DNA of 64,000 nucleotides from Chaenocephalus aceratus. Taxonomy: Eukaryota; Chordata; Actinopteri; Perciformes; Channichthyidae. The stretch spans positions 25,735,142 through 25,799,141 of the forward strand of contig CM043791.1 of assembly GCA_023974075.1 (NCBI GenBank), in the 5' to 3' direction. The notes beneath the pieces were generated by a model. It was not told the DNA's origin and searched no databases. It saw only the letters and a program-made list of their open reading frames with translations. Of the stretch, positions 53,219 to 64,000 are shown piece after piece (position 1 is the first letter of the stretch; every line of letters starts with the position of its first letter). A program made the position numbers and the translations under genes.

Positions 53219-56108
53219 ATGGCTCGAGGAATTTCAAGTTATCATTTTAGTGAAAATCCTCTTTCAATTTCCTTCTCTGGATCTGGATTCATGGCTACCT
53301 ACCAGTTAGGGGTTGCCGAATGCTTCCTAAATAATGCACCGTGGATACTGCGCACGGCACCTTGTGTCCTGGGTGCCTCTGCTGGGTCTCTGGTGGCAGC
53401 TGCTGTCGTCTGTGAAATGAGCATGAGTAAGTGACTTTGTCTTATTTTTTTAAATCTACCTTTGTTGCATATATTCACTGTTTCTGAATTTAAGTCTTAC
53501 ATTTTCCAGTAACTATTCGGGATGAGATGCTGCATTTTGCCGAACAAATGCAGTCTTTTACACTTGGGCCATTTAACCCTTCAATGAATGTTTCCCACTG
53601 GTTGGAGAGTATTTTACACAAGCATCTTCCTTCTGATGCCCACCAAATGGCCAACGGGCGTCTCTCTGTGTCTATGACACGCCTGTCTGATGGCAAGCAC
53701 ATTCTCACGTCTGATTTCCAGTCAAAAGAAGATGTAGTGCAGGTGAGTTGGCATCCTAATGTTTAAAACAAAACCTACAGTAAGCAGGTTAGAAGCAAAA
53801 ATGTAATTTCAACTATGTCTATTTATCTGTAGGCTTTGCTATGCAGCTGCTTTGTGCCTGTTTACTGCGGTATGCTGCCTCCATCCTTCAGAGGAGTAGT
53901 GAGTATTGAATGGCCTTATCACAATGTCATAAGAAGCACATTCTGCTGGTGTGAATAATAATTGATGTGATCTTTTTTATAGTATTATTTGGACGGGGGC
54001 TTCAGTGAAATGCAACCAGTGCTGGCGGCACCCCACAGTGAAACCTTGACTGTGTGTCCATTCTCCGGAGAGATAGACATCTGTCCTACCGACACACCTT
54101 GCAGTTGGGACATGGTGGTGAGTGGCAGCACCTTGAAGATCAACACGGCTAACGGTTCCAGGATCATGAATGCTCTCTACCCCATGGCTCTAAAGGTAAG
54201 ACCCCTTTCAAAATATGGAACAATAAATGAAAGTGAACTTCTATTATGATTCGGATTTAATTTAATATTCTTTGGAAGATGATCAATTGTTTTTGTGCTA
54301 CAAATTGACACTATGAAAGACCCATGATGTGTCAAACTAAATGTTTAAGTGAATCCCTTCCAATAATCCCTGTCTAGATTGGATGAGCCTTTACTACCCA
54401 CATGTTGATGAATCATTTGCAATGAAAAGCACCTCCATTGTGAAAAACATTTCTAAAAGTATCCGTTAAAACATAGAATTGTATTTCTGCGCTTTAGACT
54501 CTGGAACAGGCCTACCACAGCGGCTACAAGGATGCTATTAATTTCCTTCAAAGCCATAGTAAGTCAACTTTATCTACAGATAAAAACATGCAGATTTAAA
54601 AAAATGTACACACAATCAATCTATTTTTCCCTTGTATGCAGATCATGGCCGATATTTGATGATCCAAAAATTATCTCAAGGAAGACTTGACTGTAACCAA
54701 ACAAAAACGTGCATGAATCTGGAGACAGACACAGAGAAGGAGATACAAGTGGAAAAGCAGACTGCTACACTGACATCTTTTACACCCAAGCGACCCGAGC
54801 AGAAAGTCAGCTCTACTGAACATGAACTAACTGGAGAGAATAAAGAGCCTTCTCTCCATGTTGACATGAAAAAGAAAGGTATGTCTGGTGTACACACTTG
54901 TACTAAACTGACAATGATTTACAGACTGCTCTGTTGTTCAGATGTAAATACATTGTTCATTTAAATTACCTGTCCACAATTAGTCAACAAATGTCTGTAA
55001 AAACTGATTTCAGCAATCGGTTAACTACATTTAGCATAACAGATTCCCCCCCCCCCCCACCCCCCCCCCACACACACTTGATTTGTAAGTTACAGTATGT
55101 CTTGATTTGTAATTTCAAAATGAATGCTGAACCAAATGTAGAGATTGTTATACCAATTATTTGTGAAAACTTGTGTTTCAGTTCTGCTCCGCAACGTAGT
55201 GACCTATCACAGCAATGTTGGACTCCCTGCAAAAATCTTCTCCAACCTGATCCTCCCTCTGATGCTGTTGTTTCACACACTACTTCAGAGTAGACACAGG
55301 TAATAAAAATACAGAATGTTAGTTGTTTCAGTCTGTCTTCAGTAATTATGCAATGCTAAGTTAAGTCTACTGGCTGGAGCTTCATACTTAGCTTACAAAT
55401 ATAAGAGTACGATCAATCTTTTCATCAGGCAAGTAATATATATTTCAAATATTAAGGATTCATTTGAGGCAGGAGGAATCCATGCATTTAAACCAACAAA
55501 TCATGACCAATCTAACTTATGTCATACTAAACCCTGGAAAGTGTATTGACCATGGAATCATTCAGGTCATGGTTACTGCATGTTGTGGTTGTAGTTATAC
55601 ATTTAAACAGAGACACAACTATCAATTTAGCAATTTAAGAAAATATGGTGTGCAGTTATTCATTGAGTCTTGTCACTCTCTCTCCCCCAGGCTTGAGTTT
55701 TGGTTCTGGGCTTGGCATGTCCTGAGGCACTTTACTATATTCTCTTTCAACATATGCATGGGCACCCTCAAGAAGAACATAAAGGATCGGTAAGATTGCA
55801 TCCTGGAATCATTGCTCTTGCAGTGTTAACTGCTTTCTGAAAGTCCTCCTTTTGGGATTAGTGGTTGCATATTGTATATTTTCTTTCCTTTGTAACATCT
55901 CATGTCTGACCCGACTTAATTTGGACTGGACTTGTCTCTTTTTAGGCTTGACCCCCCCATCCTGCTGTTGCAGTGGCTGATAGCACTTCCATACGAGGCT
56001 CCCAAAAAGCAGAGGCCCGCTGCACCTCGATGGAAGTTTCTCTCTTCTGCCCATGGAGGAAATGTTGGCGTGGGAGACGAAAAAGATGGTTCATCCCAGA
56101 AGCATTAA
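53219..56108 (+). CDS. pnpla1: pnpla1, patatin-like phospholipase domain protein 1
   Basis: Exons: 53219-53426, 53510-53742, 53833-53898, 53983-54195, 54498-54558, 54642-54878, 55182-55299, 55691-55789, 55946-56108; 1398 nt, 465 residues, all junctions in frame. The patatin domain shows [18 protein letters not shown] (glycine-rich oxyanion loop, residues about 17-34), the nucleophile elbow GASAG with Ser54, [37 protein letters not shown] and the catalytic Asp173 in YLDGGF. So the Ser-Asp dyad is complete. The C-terminal half is divergent. Among PNPLA1/2/3/5 the call rests mainly on adjacency to etv7, which is the human arrangement. Mammalian PNPLA1 makes omega-O-acylceramide for the skin barrier; a lipid acyltransferase or hydrolase role in fish is inference. 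Human PNPLA1 is longer (532 residues), mainly through a Pro-rich tail that is absent here. Confidence 0.88.
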
Positions 56109-57315
56109 AAAGACATCAAAATGACGGTTGATGTAATTTAAACACTTTATTATTTTTAACTCTGGTCATGTGCATTTATTTTTAAAGGTAAGCCCTTTAG
56201 ATTTCCAATGAAGAGAGAAACAAAGTATTGAGTTTTGCATTAATTCAAAAGGGCTTTATAGCTTGATGATATGTTTCTAATATTGTTGTACTTTCTAAAC
56301 CACATGCAGACCTCCACTAAGGCATTGTTGTAGTAATAATCTAGTCAGCCATGCACTGGATTTGGGGTATCAAAATACTAAGCGACACTACACAGAATAC
56401 TTGCCTTCAATAATTAATTGAGGGCACAGTCACGCCATCAGCAAATGGGAGCGTGATCAGATTTGTCACTGGGTTATCAAAGTGTCTTAAGATCAATGGA
56501 CACAACATTGTGGAGTGGGTTAAATGTCAGTAACTGGGTTTATGTTATGCTGTACAACAATTGAATTCTTATCTTCTAAATATTCCTACGTTATACCTAT
56601 TGAAAATAATTATCAACATTGGTTAATCTCTGAAATACTAATGCGTACATAATATTTATGTGTTTTAAGCCTACAGGGATTTCTGATACCAAAACTAAAA
56701 AGTCCACTGCTATTGGAATAATGGTTAGTGGTTCATCAGCTGATTTATGTAAAACAGTATTCACTTGTACTCATTTATGAGTAATGTAGCGTCCAAGTGC
56801 AACGTCCCAAACTAAACCATTTGCTGCTAGAGAGAATTTAGCTCCAAGGCACTTATCTCAAGTGTTACTAATTTCAATTCCCTTGAGAGGTGACAAACAG
56901 TCCTGTGATGTGATGTTTGAACACTGCCCTCTTTCACTACTCGCCCCTTTTGAGTGTAAACATATTATACTTTATAACTGCTGTTCATTGATATGATGTT
57001 AGGCATCAGGGGCCTCTAGCATCTCCTCATTGATTTTTTAAAAGTTGTTGCAGGAAAATGCTATAATTCTGTCAAATGCCGCCAGTGTCAGGCGCCAGTA
57101 TGTGCTCCGTTGTAACCAACATCAAACTGATTTTGGAATCAAGTAGACTGCAATTAATAAATGGGACTACTCCTATTCCTCTTGTACAATGTGTTTGTTA
57201 TCTTTGTCATCTATGTGTTGCAGTGACCCTAATCAAAAATATTAACCCTTTTACCCCACCTTTCCATGTTGAACTATGGGAAACCTTTGTTAATCAGTCA
57301 AGGCCATCACTGAGG

Positions 57316-57585
57316 TTAAAGGTCCCATGTCATGGCCATTTCTACTGATCATAATTCCATCGTTGAGGTATACTAAAATAGATTTATATTGTGCAATTTT
57401 CCAAACTCACATTGGTTTCTCATACAGCATCTCTGTGTAGCATGTGTATTCACTCTCTGTCCTAAACGGCTTGTTGGAGATCCTGCCCCCCCCCCTCCCT
57501 GTGAGCCCAGTGGCCGTCTGCGAGACAGCGAGACACAGCCCGAAACCAGCCCGAGCACACACATACACACACACACCCGCAGCCT
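57316..57585. mobile_element. truncated copy of the 18313-type TTAA element
   Basis: Begins TTAAAGGTCCCATGTCATG and stays collinear with 18313 onward through TACTGATCATAATTCC, GTGCAATTTTCCAAACTCAC and CCCTGTGAGCCCAGTG, then diverges. No right-hand inverted end is found; the sequence runs into a hairpin and a different repeat. Confidence 0.75.
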
Positions 57586-57627
57586 GGCTGTGAGTCTGTG
57601 TGTGTGCTCACACACAGACTCACAGCC
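57586..57627. repeat. perfect 19-bp inverted repeat with 4-nt loop
   Basis: Arms 57586-57604 (GGCTGTGAGTCTGTGTGTG) and 57609-57627 are exact reverse complements, separated by TGCT. It could form a stable hairpin or cruciform. It sits exactly at the junction of two repeats. Confidence 0.9.
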
Positions 57628-57629
57628 TC

Positions 57630-57891
57630 GTCGCATTGTGGCCAGCCTAGCACACCTGTGCAATAATCATGCTGTATAATCAGCATCTTGATATGCCACA
57701 CCTGTGAGGTGGGATGGATTATCTCGGCAAAGGAGAAGTGCTCACTATCACAGATCTTTTCAGATTTGTGAACAATATTTGAGAGAAATGGTTATTTTGT
57801 GTATATCGAAAATGTTTTAGATCTTTGAGTTCATCTCATGAAAAATGGGAGCAAAAACAAAAGTGTTGCATTTATATTTTTGTTCAGTGTA
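57630..57891 (-). mobile_element. end of a widely dispersed teleost DNA repeat
   Basis: On the minus strand it begins ACTGAACAAAAATATAAATG and continues CAACACTTTTGTTTTTGCTC, CATGAGATGAACTCAAAGAT, then AGCACTTCTCCTTTGCCGAG and TGGCATATCAAGATGCTGAT. I recognise this as a common dispersed repeat of fish and some other animals, but cannot assign it to a superfamily. Only one end is present, abutting the hairpin. Confidence 0.55.
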
Positions 57892-60800
57892 TATTCAATA
57901 TATAAATACAATCAATTTAAATAAATTGTTTGTTGTTTAAAAAAAACTAAAGGATAAGAGAAAATAAAAGAACAATTGCAGCATTGTAAAACTATTTTAT
58001 AAATTATTACTTTAAGCCTGTGGGGTTCTGTCTCATGACCGGCAGATATGTAAGTGCATAAGGTAGAGGACTGTTTCATGGCACAATTGGAATGATTGCT
58101 AAACACAATTGAACTTGTCCTTTTCTCAGTAAAACCTGAGGCCTCAGATGCTCCAGTGGTGCTTTTATGTAAAGAGCCTTGCTCAACAACACAATGGTGG
58201 TGGCAATTTGAGACAGGGAACACACTGTTCTTTCACTTTCTTCACGCAAATGTATCCTGCTGGTGCAGGGACTTGACCTTGTGACCTTTGAGTCACTAGC
58301 CGTTCTATTTAAAAACAGCCAGCAGTGTTGTGCGTGACACAGGACTGACAACATCTTCTATTCAACGGACTACCAAGCCAAATGTATCTTATTAAAGATA
58401 CGTTATCATTTTTGTATGAATACAACTATATTCAATCTGGTAACTAAGATACAAGTCAGAAGTATCAAACAATAAATGGTGAAACAGACAGAGTTGTCTT
58501 TCTGGTTATTTATTTGAAGCTTCAAAGACACAGGTCTCACAGAACACAAGGTATTCTGAGAGAGTGCGCCCCAAATGAAAGATACATACAGGTTATATAG
58601 GATCTTGTCAGTTCAACAACATTCCGTCACTTATCGGGAGGGGCCCTGGCAGGAAAGATAAGCTTTCCAAAGGAACTGAAACTGTCAATTACTAATAGAT
58701 TGAACCATGAGCCCACTCAGCAAAAAGGGGAAGTGGGGAAACTTGTCAGCAACACATGGAGGCTAAGAAATGGAGAACTTGATTATAAGACAGGGAAACT
58801 AACAGGAACTTGCCCATTGCCCTGTGCCTGGCACCCAGCCCCCTCCTGAAGTTCAGACCTTAGGTGACCTTAACATGTCACTCACAATGCAGGCAAAGGA
58901 CATGAACTGGCCCACATCACCCAGACCTTACTCCAACGTTTTAAAAGGTCATGAGTGTCAAAACATCATTATGGAAACTGTTGAAAGTGCTGATAGACAA
59001 GTGCTGACAGAGGTTACAAGCAAAACACATCATTCTAGGAACTGCTGCAATTGATGTGTCCATGTAAGGTAAAATATAAAGTCTGCACTATAAGAATGAT
59101 AAACTACACGCATAGAAATCAAAATACAAATCCCTGGTTGTTGAGTTTGTTTTACAGTATATGGGGGATTATAGTATTGAAAGCAAAGCTAAATCAACAT
59201 CCTGACATGTGTGTCTGGATGCTCCAGGTGTGACATGGCTGTATGATGTGCAATTGAAACAGCATCATTTGTAGACTTCAACAATCAAACTGGTGGCTGT
59301 CCAGATCAGTACCTTAATGTGAGATGGTACAAGCCTCTCAAAGCAATTGGTGTGAGGTAGTCCTTTAAGACTTTGAACTTCTGTCTTTTTGGGTCCCGGG
59401 ACAATGGTGGTAGATTCACAACAGATGGGGACTACCGCCTGTTGCAGGGAGGGTTAATGCTAGTTGCTCAGCACATTACTTAAGTGTTCGGCCTGACACC
59501 TGGTCTGGTCCTGCTAATTTGGTGGTGTCTATTTTCATAAGCGTGCAGATCTCATGGTGTCACTGTATTTTGAGCATGTGCTCCCCCTCGGGCGGTGACA
59601 TGTGAGCCCTCACTCTGCTGTTTTAGACATCAAACCAGGCAAAGAAACTGTTCAGGGTGTCATCGAGTAAAGCATCATGGAAGCCTTGAGTGCTGCCCTT
59701 TGGGAGTTTTTTTCCCAAGTGCGTCTTGATGTGCTGCTTGTACGTGAACTTGCTTCTATAATGCCCTATTGGCTTGAATCTTGAATCTCAAAATGTAAAA
59801 TTGGCCAAACTTTTTGTCATGAAAACACCAGCAAGTTTCAATGTTGCTGTATATAAAAAGTAGGAAAATCAGAGTAATACATATTTTTTTCAATTAAAAC
59901 CCGCCCAAAACATACAAAATCAAATCCTAATCCAAGTGTTTTGTTCACCTGGCCATTCAAATCTGGGTCTTTCCTTTTCTTTATGACAGAGGGATATAAT
60001 CCACAGAGGCAGGTCTAAATAAAAACACACATGTTGTACAGTATGAGGCTCAGAGGAGGGAAGCCCAAGCTTGAAAAGAAACAAACTGCGTGCCAGCTAT
60101 TTACTCTGTGTCACACAAACTCTCTTCCCAGCCTTCACCTGTTGTGTGTCTGTCTGTGTCTCACTTGATGCCCATATCTCTCACTCCTGTGTGGAACTTT
60201 CCATCAAAGCATCTTGTTAATGATGGAGCACTCCCATGCATCTTTAAGCACTTGACAGGGATGTTCCACTGTGCCGTTTCTGATCACACAAACTCCCGCA
60301 AATGCAGTGGCACACTTGGTCTCTCTGTGGGGCAAGGGCAAGCTACATTTGAAGAAAGGGCACTAGCATCAGCGTATGACTCTGATAATGTGTTCTCAAC
60401 TTTAAAAGCAGAATATATGGAAATTGGGTTTATACGAAGGGCGACCGGGCACTAATAAGGGAATTGTTGCATGCCTAATATGTTTTAATGCCAATAATAA
60501 AAAGGAAGAAGGTACAATAAAGAAAACACACTTGAATTTAACTATATAGGTAGGGACTATGAGGCCCATAGTCTGGGTTTTCTCATGCGTTCATTTCATG
60601 AAGGTGTATTTCTTTGTAGTTGTGTGTGTATGTTTTTGTTAGCCTTAAGAAGCCCAAACAGTGTTGCAGCAGATTAACTTCAAATACTGCATGCAAAAGA
60701 TTTCACTCCTGCTGTCACCTATTCAAACAGGATCATGAGTATTTGGGTGAAAAAGCCTGATCTCTTTCTGAAAACAGTCATAGAACATCTTTGCACCTGC

Positions 60801-63487
60801 CTCAGTGTGACCCACACTCCTGTTGCCGTCAATCTCATTGTGTTTAAATTCCAATGCGATCCTGTTTTATATGTGTGTGGGAGTAGTACTATGTGCATAT
60901 ATATCACAGTAGAGGATGTATTTTGATGTGTGGTCCACTTAAAGTTAAGTGACTTTAATAAAAAAAATCTTCAATGCAGTTTGTTACCTACAACATCTAA
61001 AGAAACACCAAATAAAACAAGATAATGTTTTAATTTTAATTCAAACATCATAATGATATATAGATCATAGAAAGATTACTTTGGGGAACAGTTTAGTTGG
61101 GCACGAGGAACTCAGAAATCAATACAAATCGAGACTTTTATATCAAGATACAACGTACAGTTTGTATTTAAAACATATGTATGCATTTGTCATTTCAGAT
61201 TTAATTACATATATTATACCTTATTTACTTTTGCAGCAAATACGGAAGGTACTCTGGAAGAATCTATTATTGAGTTTAGGTAATCCCTTGGATTACATTA
61301 CCGATTAGTGATTGATGAGGAGTATTCCATTACAGTCACTATTGTAATATAATACAATTTTAGAGACAACACCTTGCCAGGGATGCAGTCCGATTGGTAA
61401 AACCTCAAAGTGCCATGGGAATATGGGACGACCTAACAACAACCACCCACACACAGACACACATTGTGAATAAATCACCAGAAAGATACACAAGGATTAA
61501 TATCAAAAGCTGTTTTAGTCCTCTTTTAAATGATATGATATCGGGATTGAGCATTTCCAATGGAAATTTTCTTTTCAAATTTGAGTTTTAAATTGATGAT
61601 TAGGGTACACCAAACAATGTTTAACCTACAGTAAGCATGTTTGGCAAGCTTAGAAACCTGGACGACCCATAAAAGCAAGATGTGCTTCTGCTTCTTGAAT
61701 TTTACTTTTGCTTGTGTCAACGATGGCTCCAGTACAGCTGTTATTTCATTACAATACAGCAATAACTGTATTTCTAAGGTTATAAGTTTCGCCTGTATTT
61801 GACCTGTCAATATCGACCTTTTGAAATCACAAAGAAGAACATTTCTATACCTGTTGAGGAAACTTCTGTGTACTTCTGCGACTCAGGAAAGAGACAAGGT
61901 AGAGCAGGAGCTTTGATGTCAAACCACTGATGATTTATTTGGAGTTTCGGCCGGAGCATTCACATCACAATTCACAGCAGTCACGGTGAGACTGCACGGG
62001 AGAGTTGCCACGTCAATTCTGGAGCGCCTCTCTCTTGCTAGCCCATTTAACTGGTTTCAAAAGAGAGTAATCAACATGTTTTGATAAGATAGCTTTAGAC
62101 AGTTTGGGCACACTGAGTTACCTGCGTCCGCCACTTATGGCCTCGAATATGTCATACCCTGGAGTCCATAAACAACAAAGAAGGAAGTGTCCCAGTGCCC
62201 CCACACCAAAGACCATCTGTGACCTAGTATTGACCGGTCACAGAAATGGGAACAATAACATTATTGGCTGAAGCAGCCTGTGTCCCTAAAGGACAGGAAC
62301 AATAGACGTCAAGGTTGGTCCTGTATGTCACATCTAGGAGTCTGAGATAATTATTTCCCTAACAATACCGGTAACTGTTTTCTATGAAAATGTATTATTA
62401 AACAGTTCATCAAAATGTATCGTTTCAGGAGTCTTTTTTGTATGTATGTTTACACGCATACACAGATGTATGTGTTTGTAAAAGATCACATTCAATTGTT
62501 ACCAATTTCAACACTTGCTTGTAACCTATCTTCTCGCTCAGAGTCCATTACCAGTTGCATGTGAACTCCTTGTCGACCCTACAGACGTTCATCCTTCCTT
62601 TCTCTCTTTTTTATCGCCAGCTCAGTTTTCACTCTTTGTCCTTAGATGCCTCTTATATCCTATACGTCCATGTGGTAACAAACAGGGTTATTCATCTATT
62701 CACCATTCATAGTGTTCCTGTTTTGTTTATTTGTGTAGTTGTGGTTTTAATGAGAAGATGCAACAACGGTGTTGAAACAATTTAGGAGAGCAAGAATTGC
62801 CAAATAAAGCTCATCTGCTCTCTACAGCAGCACTCAAAGAGTCTGAAATGTTGGATACACTGTGTTTGTGTTGTTGTTCACATCCCTGCATAATAACACA
62901 ACAGTTGCTGTTTACAAATTCAGCTCGAGAGTTGCCTGTGATTACAACTTAATCTGCATTGCTAATTATACAAGAGTTTCAAACAAACTGATATAAAAAT
63001 GCTTCCTGAAATATATCTATGAATAATCATTAACAGAAAAAGGCCCCATGCTGTCATCAGACAGTCTTTTTCATGCTTATTGTGATTCCTTAAGTAATGT
63101 GCCACATTTCTTCCACCATGCCCACCAGCTCCTACTATAAATATCACTTTTGTATTGTTATTCTATATTAAAGATCTGACACCCTTTTTATTGACATGAG
63201 GAGTCTGTTGCTTTAAACAATGCCTTAGATTTGAAAGAAGCAGATGTTAATTTAGAATGTTGTTGTTGATTGTAAGTAATACAAAAACAATCTATTTACT
63301 TTATTATTTGGCCTGAGACGAGGTGTTGAGGCGAGGCCAGAAAGAAAGGTATCAGGTGAAGCAAACTGGCATCAATAGCTAGACGACTACTCCATGTCAA
63401 CCAGAGACTGGCATCCTATTGTTGTTTGGATGACTTCCAAAGAGGCTGTTGCTGCACTGCCACACATGGCTTGTTGATGTGACCTCT

Positions 63488-63518
63488 ATCTGTGTGTGTG
63501 TGTGTGTGGTGTGTGTGT

Positions 63519-63569
<51 letters not shown>
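63488..63569. repeat. (GT)n microsatellite
   Basis: GT array with two GGTG breaks in intergenic DNA. Confidence 0.95.
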
Positions 63570-63574
<5 letters not shown>

Positions 63575-63646
63575 CTGCACACAAAGTCCACCAAATTGTT
63601 TTTAGCAATACAAATACCACCCATAACCCCAGGAATTAATTAATGT

Positions 63647-64000
63647 ATCCCGGACGAGCCCCCACGGGTTACGTTCCCAATTGGCTAGGGGGAACAAAAG
63701 GGAAACAACACGACCAGAGTAGTATTGGTATAATTATAGGTGATTTATTATAAAGCAAGGTGTAACAAAATGGCAGGCAGGCAGCCTGAAACAAACAAAA
63801 GGGCCAAAAGGGCACAGGTTGACAGATAACCAAACTAAGGGAGGACTCAAAAGGAGTCTAAAGACATACAGGGAAAATAAATACTAATATACTAAATAAA
63901 GAACGAAACAAAACCTCACTTCAAGAGTGGTACAACTAACAAAGGGAGTCTAGACAAAACACACAGCTAAACTAAAAGGCAACAGTCACAAAATCCTAAT
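63647..64000. mobile_element. possible LTR-retroelement edge running off the window
   Basis: The stretch starting TATCCCGGACGAGCCCCCAC resembles the start of an LTR family I associate with fish Gypsy-type elements. The following sequence is non-coding and A-rich up to the window edge. No second LTR, primer-binding site or coding part is visible, so this is a weak call. Confidence 0.25.

Larger units (their letters stand above)
56109..64000. other. intergenic region downstream of pnpla1
   Basis: Starts with the pnpla1 3' UTR. Holds a partial TTAA-type element at 57316, a perfect 19-bp hairpin, a dispersed repeat end at 57630-57891, a (GT)n array at 63488-63569 and a possible LTR edge near 63647. 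Open frames here are under 125 codons and show no recognisable domain. I support no gene in it. Confidence 0.55.

Noticed and set aside
58490..58840. Possible solo LTR (also 61890-62370)
   Set aside because: The composition looks retroelement-like, but I found no paired ends, target duplication or coding remnant, so no call was made.
60090..60455. 121-codon plus-strand open frame
   Set aside because: No recognisable domain, no convincing splice partners and no neighbouring exons. Length is within chance for A/T-moderate intergenic DNA.

Overview
The window is vertebrate nuclear DNA, almost certainly from a ray-finned (teleost) fish. Genes are split into short exons with GT-AG introns. The intervening DNA carries CA/GT microsatellites, L2/Maui-type LINEs and many short inverted-repeat transposons typical of teleosts. 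I read five protein-coding genes by joining exons across splice sites. There is no sign of prokaryotic operons, CRISPR arrays or phage.

Layout: (1) 1-34791, plus strand: lgr6, a leucine-rich-repeat GPCR of the R-spondin receptor family. The first coding exon lies upstream of the window, so 1-12476 is read as part of intron 1. Seventeen coding exons follow from 12477 to the stop at 34791. (2) 36120-41072, minus strand, convergent with lgr6: ube2t, the Fanconi-pathway E2 enzyme, six coding exons. (3) 41882-42854, minus strand: a three-exon class I SAM-dependent methyltransferase I cannot name. (4) 47407-50822, plus strand: etv7 (TEL2), an ETS factor with PNT and ETS domains, eight coding exons. 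(5) 53219-56108, plus strand: pnpla1, a patatin-like phospholipase, nine coding exons. (6) 56109-64000: intergenic DNA with repeats and no gene I can support.

The genes do not form one pathway. The window joins two blocks that are separate in mammals: LGR6-UBE2T (human 1q32.1) and ETV7-PNPLA1 (human 6p21.3).

Points worth attention: two opposite one-base indels in otherwise intact lgr6 exons; an interferon-type promoter element (ISRE next to a GAS/ETS palindrome) about 200 bp upstream of the etv7 start codon; a hAT element with an 8-bp target duplication in ube2t intron 1 that carries a LINE reverse-transcriptase fragment; a stack of nested inverted-repeat elements at 44144-46410, one of which splits a transposon ORF; and two elements with different ends but the same internal sequence. 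I found no clearly new biological system.
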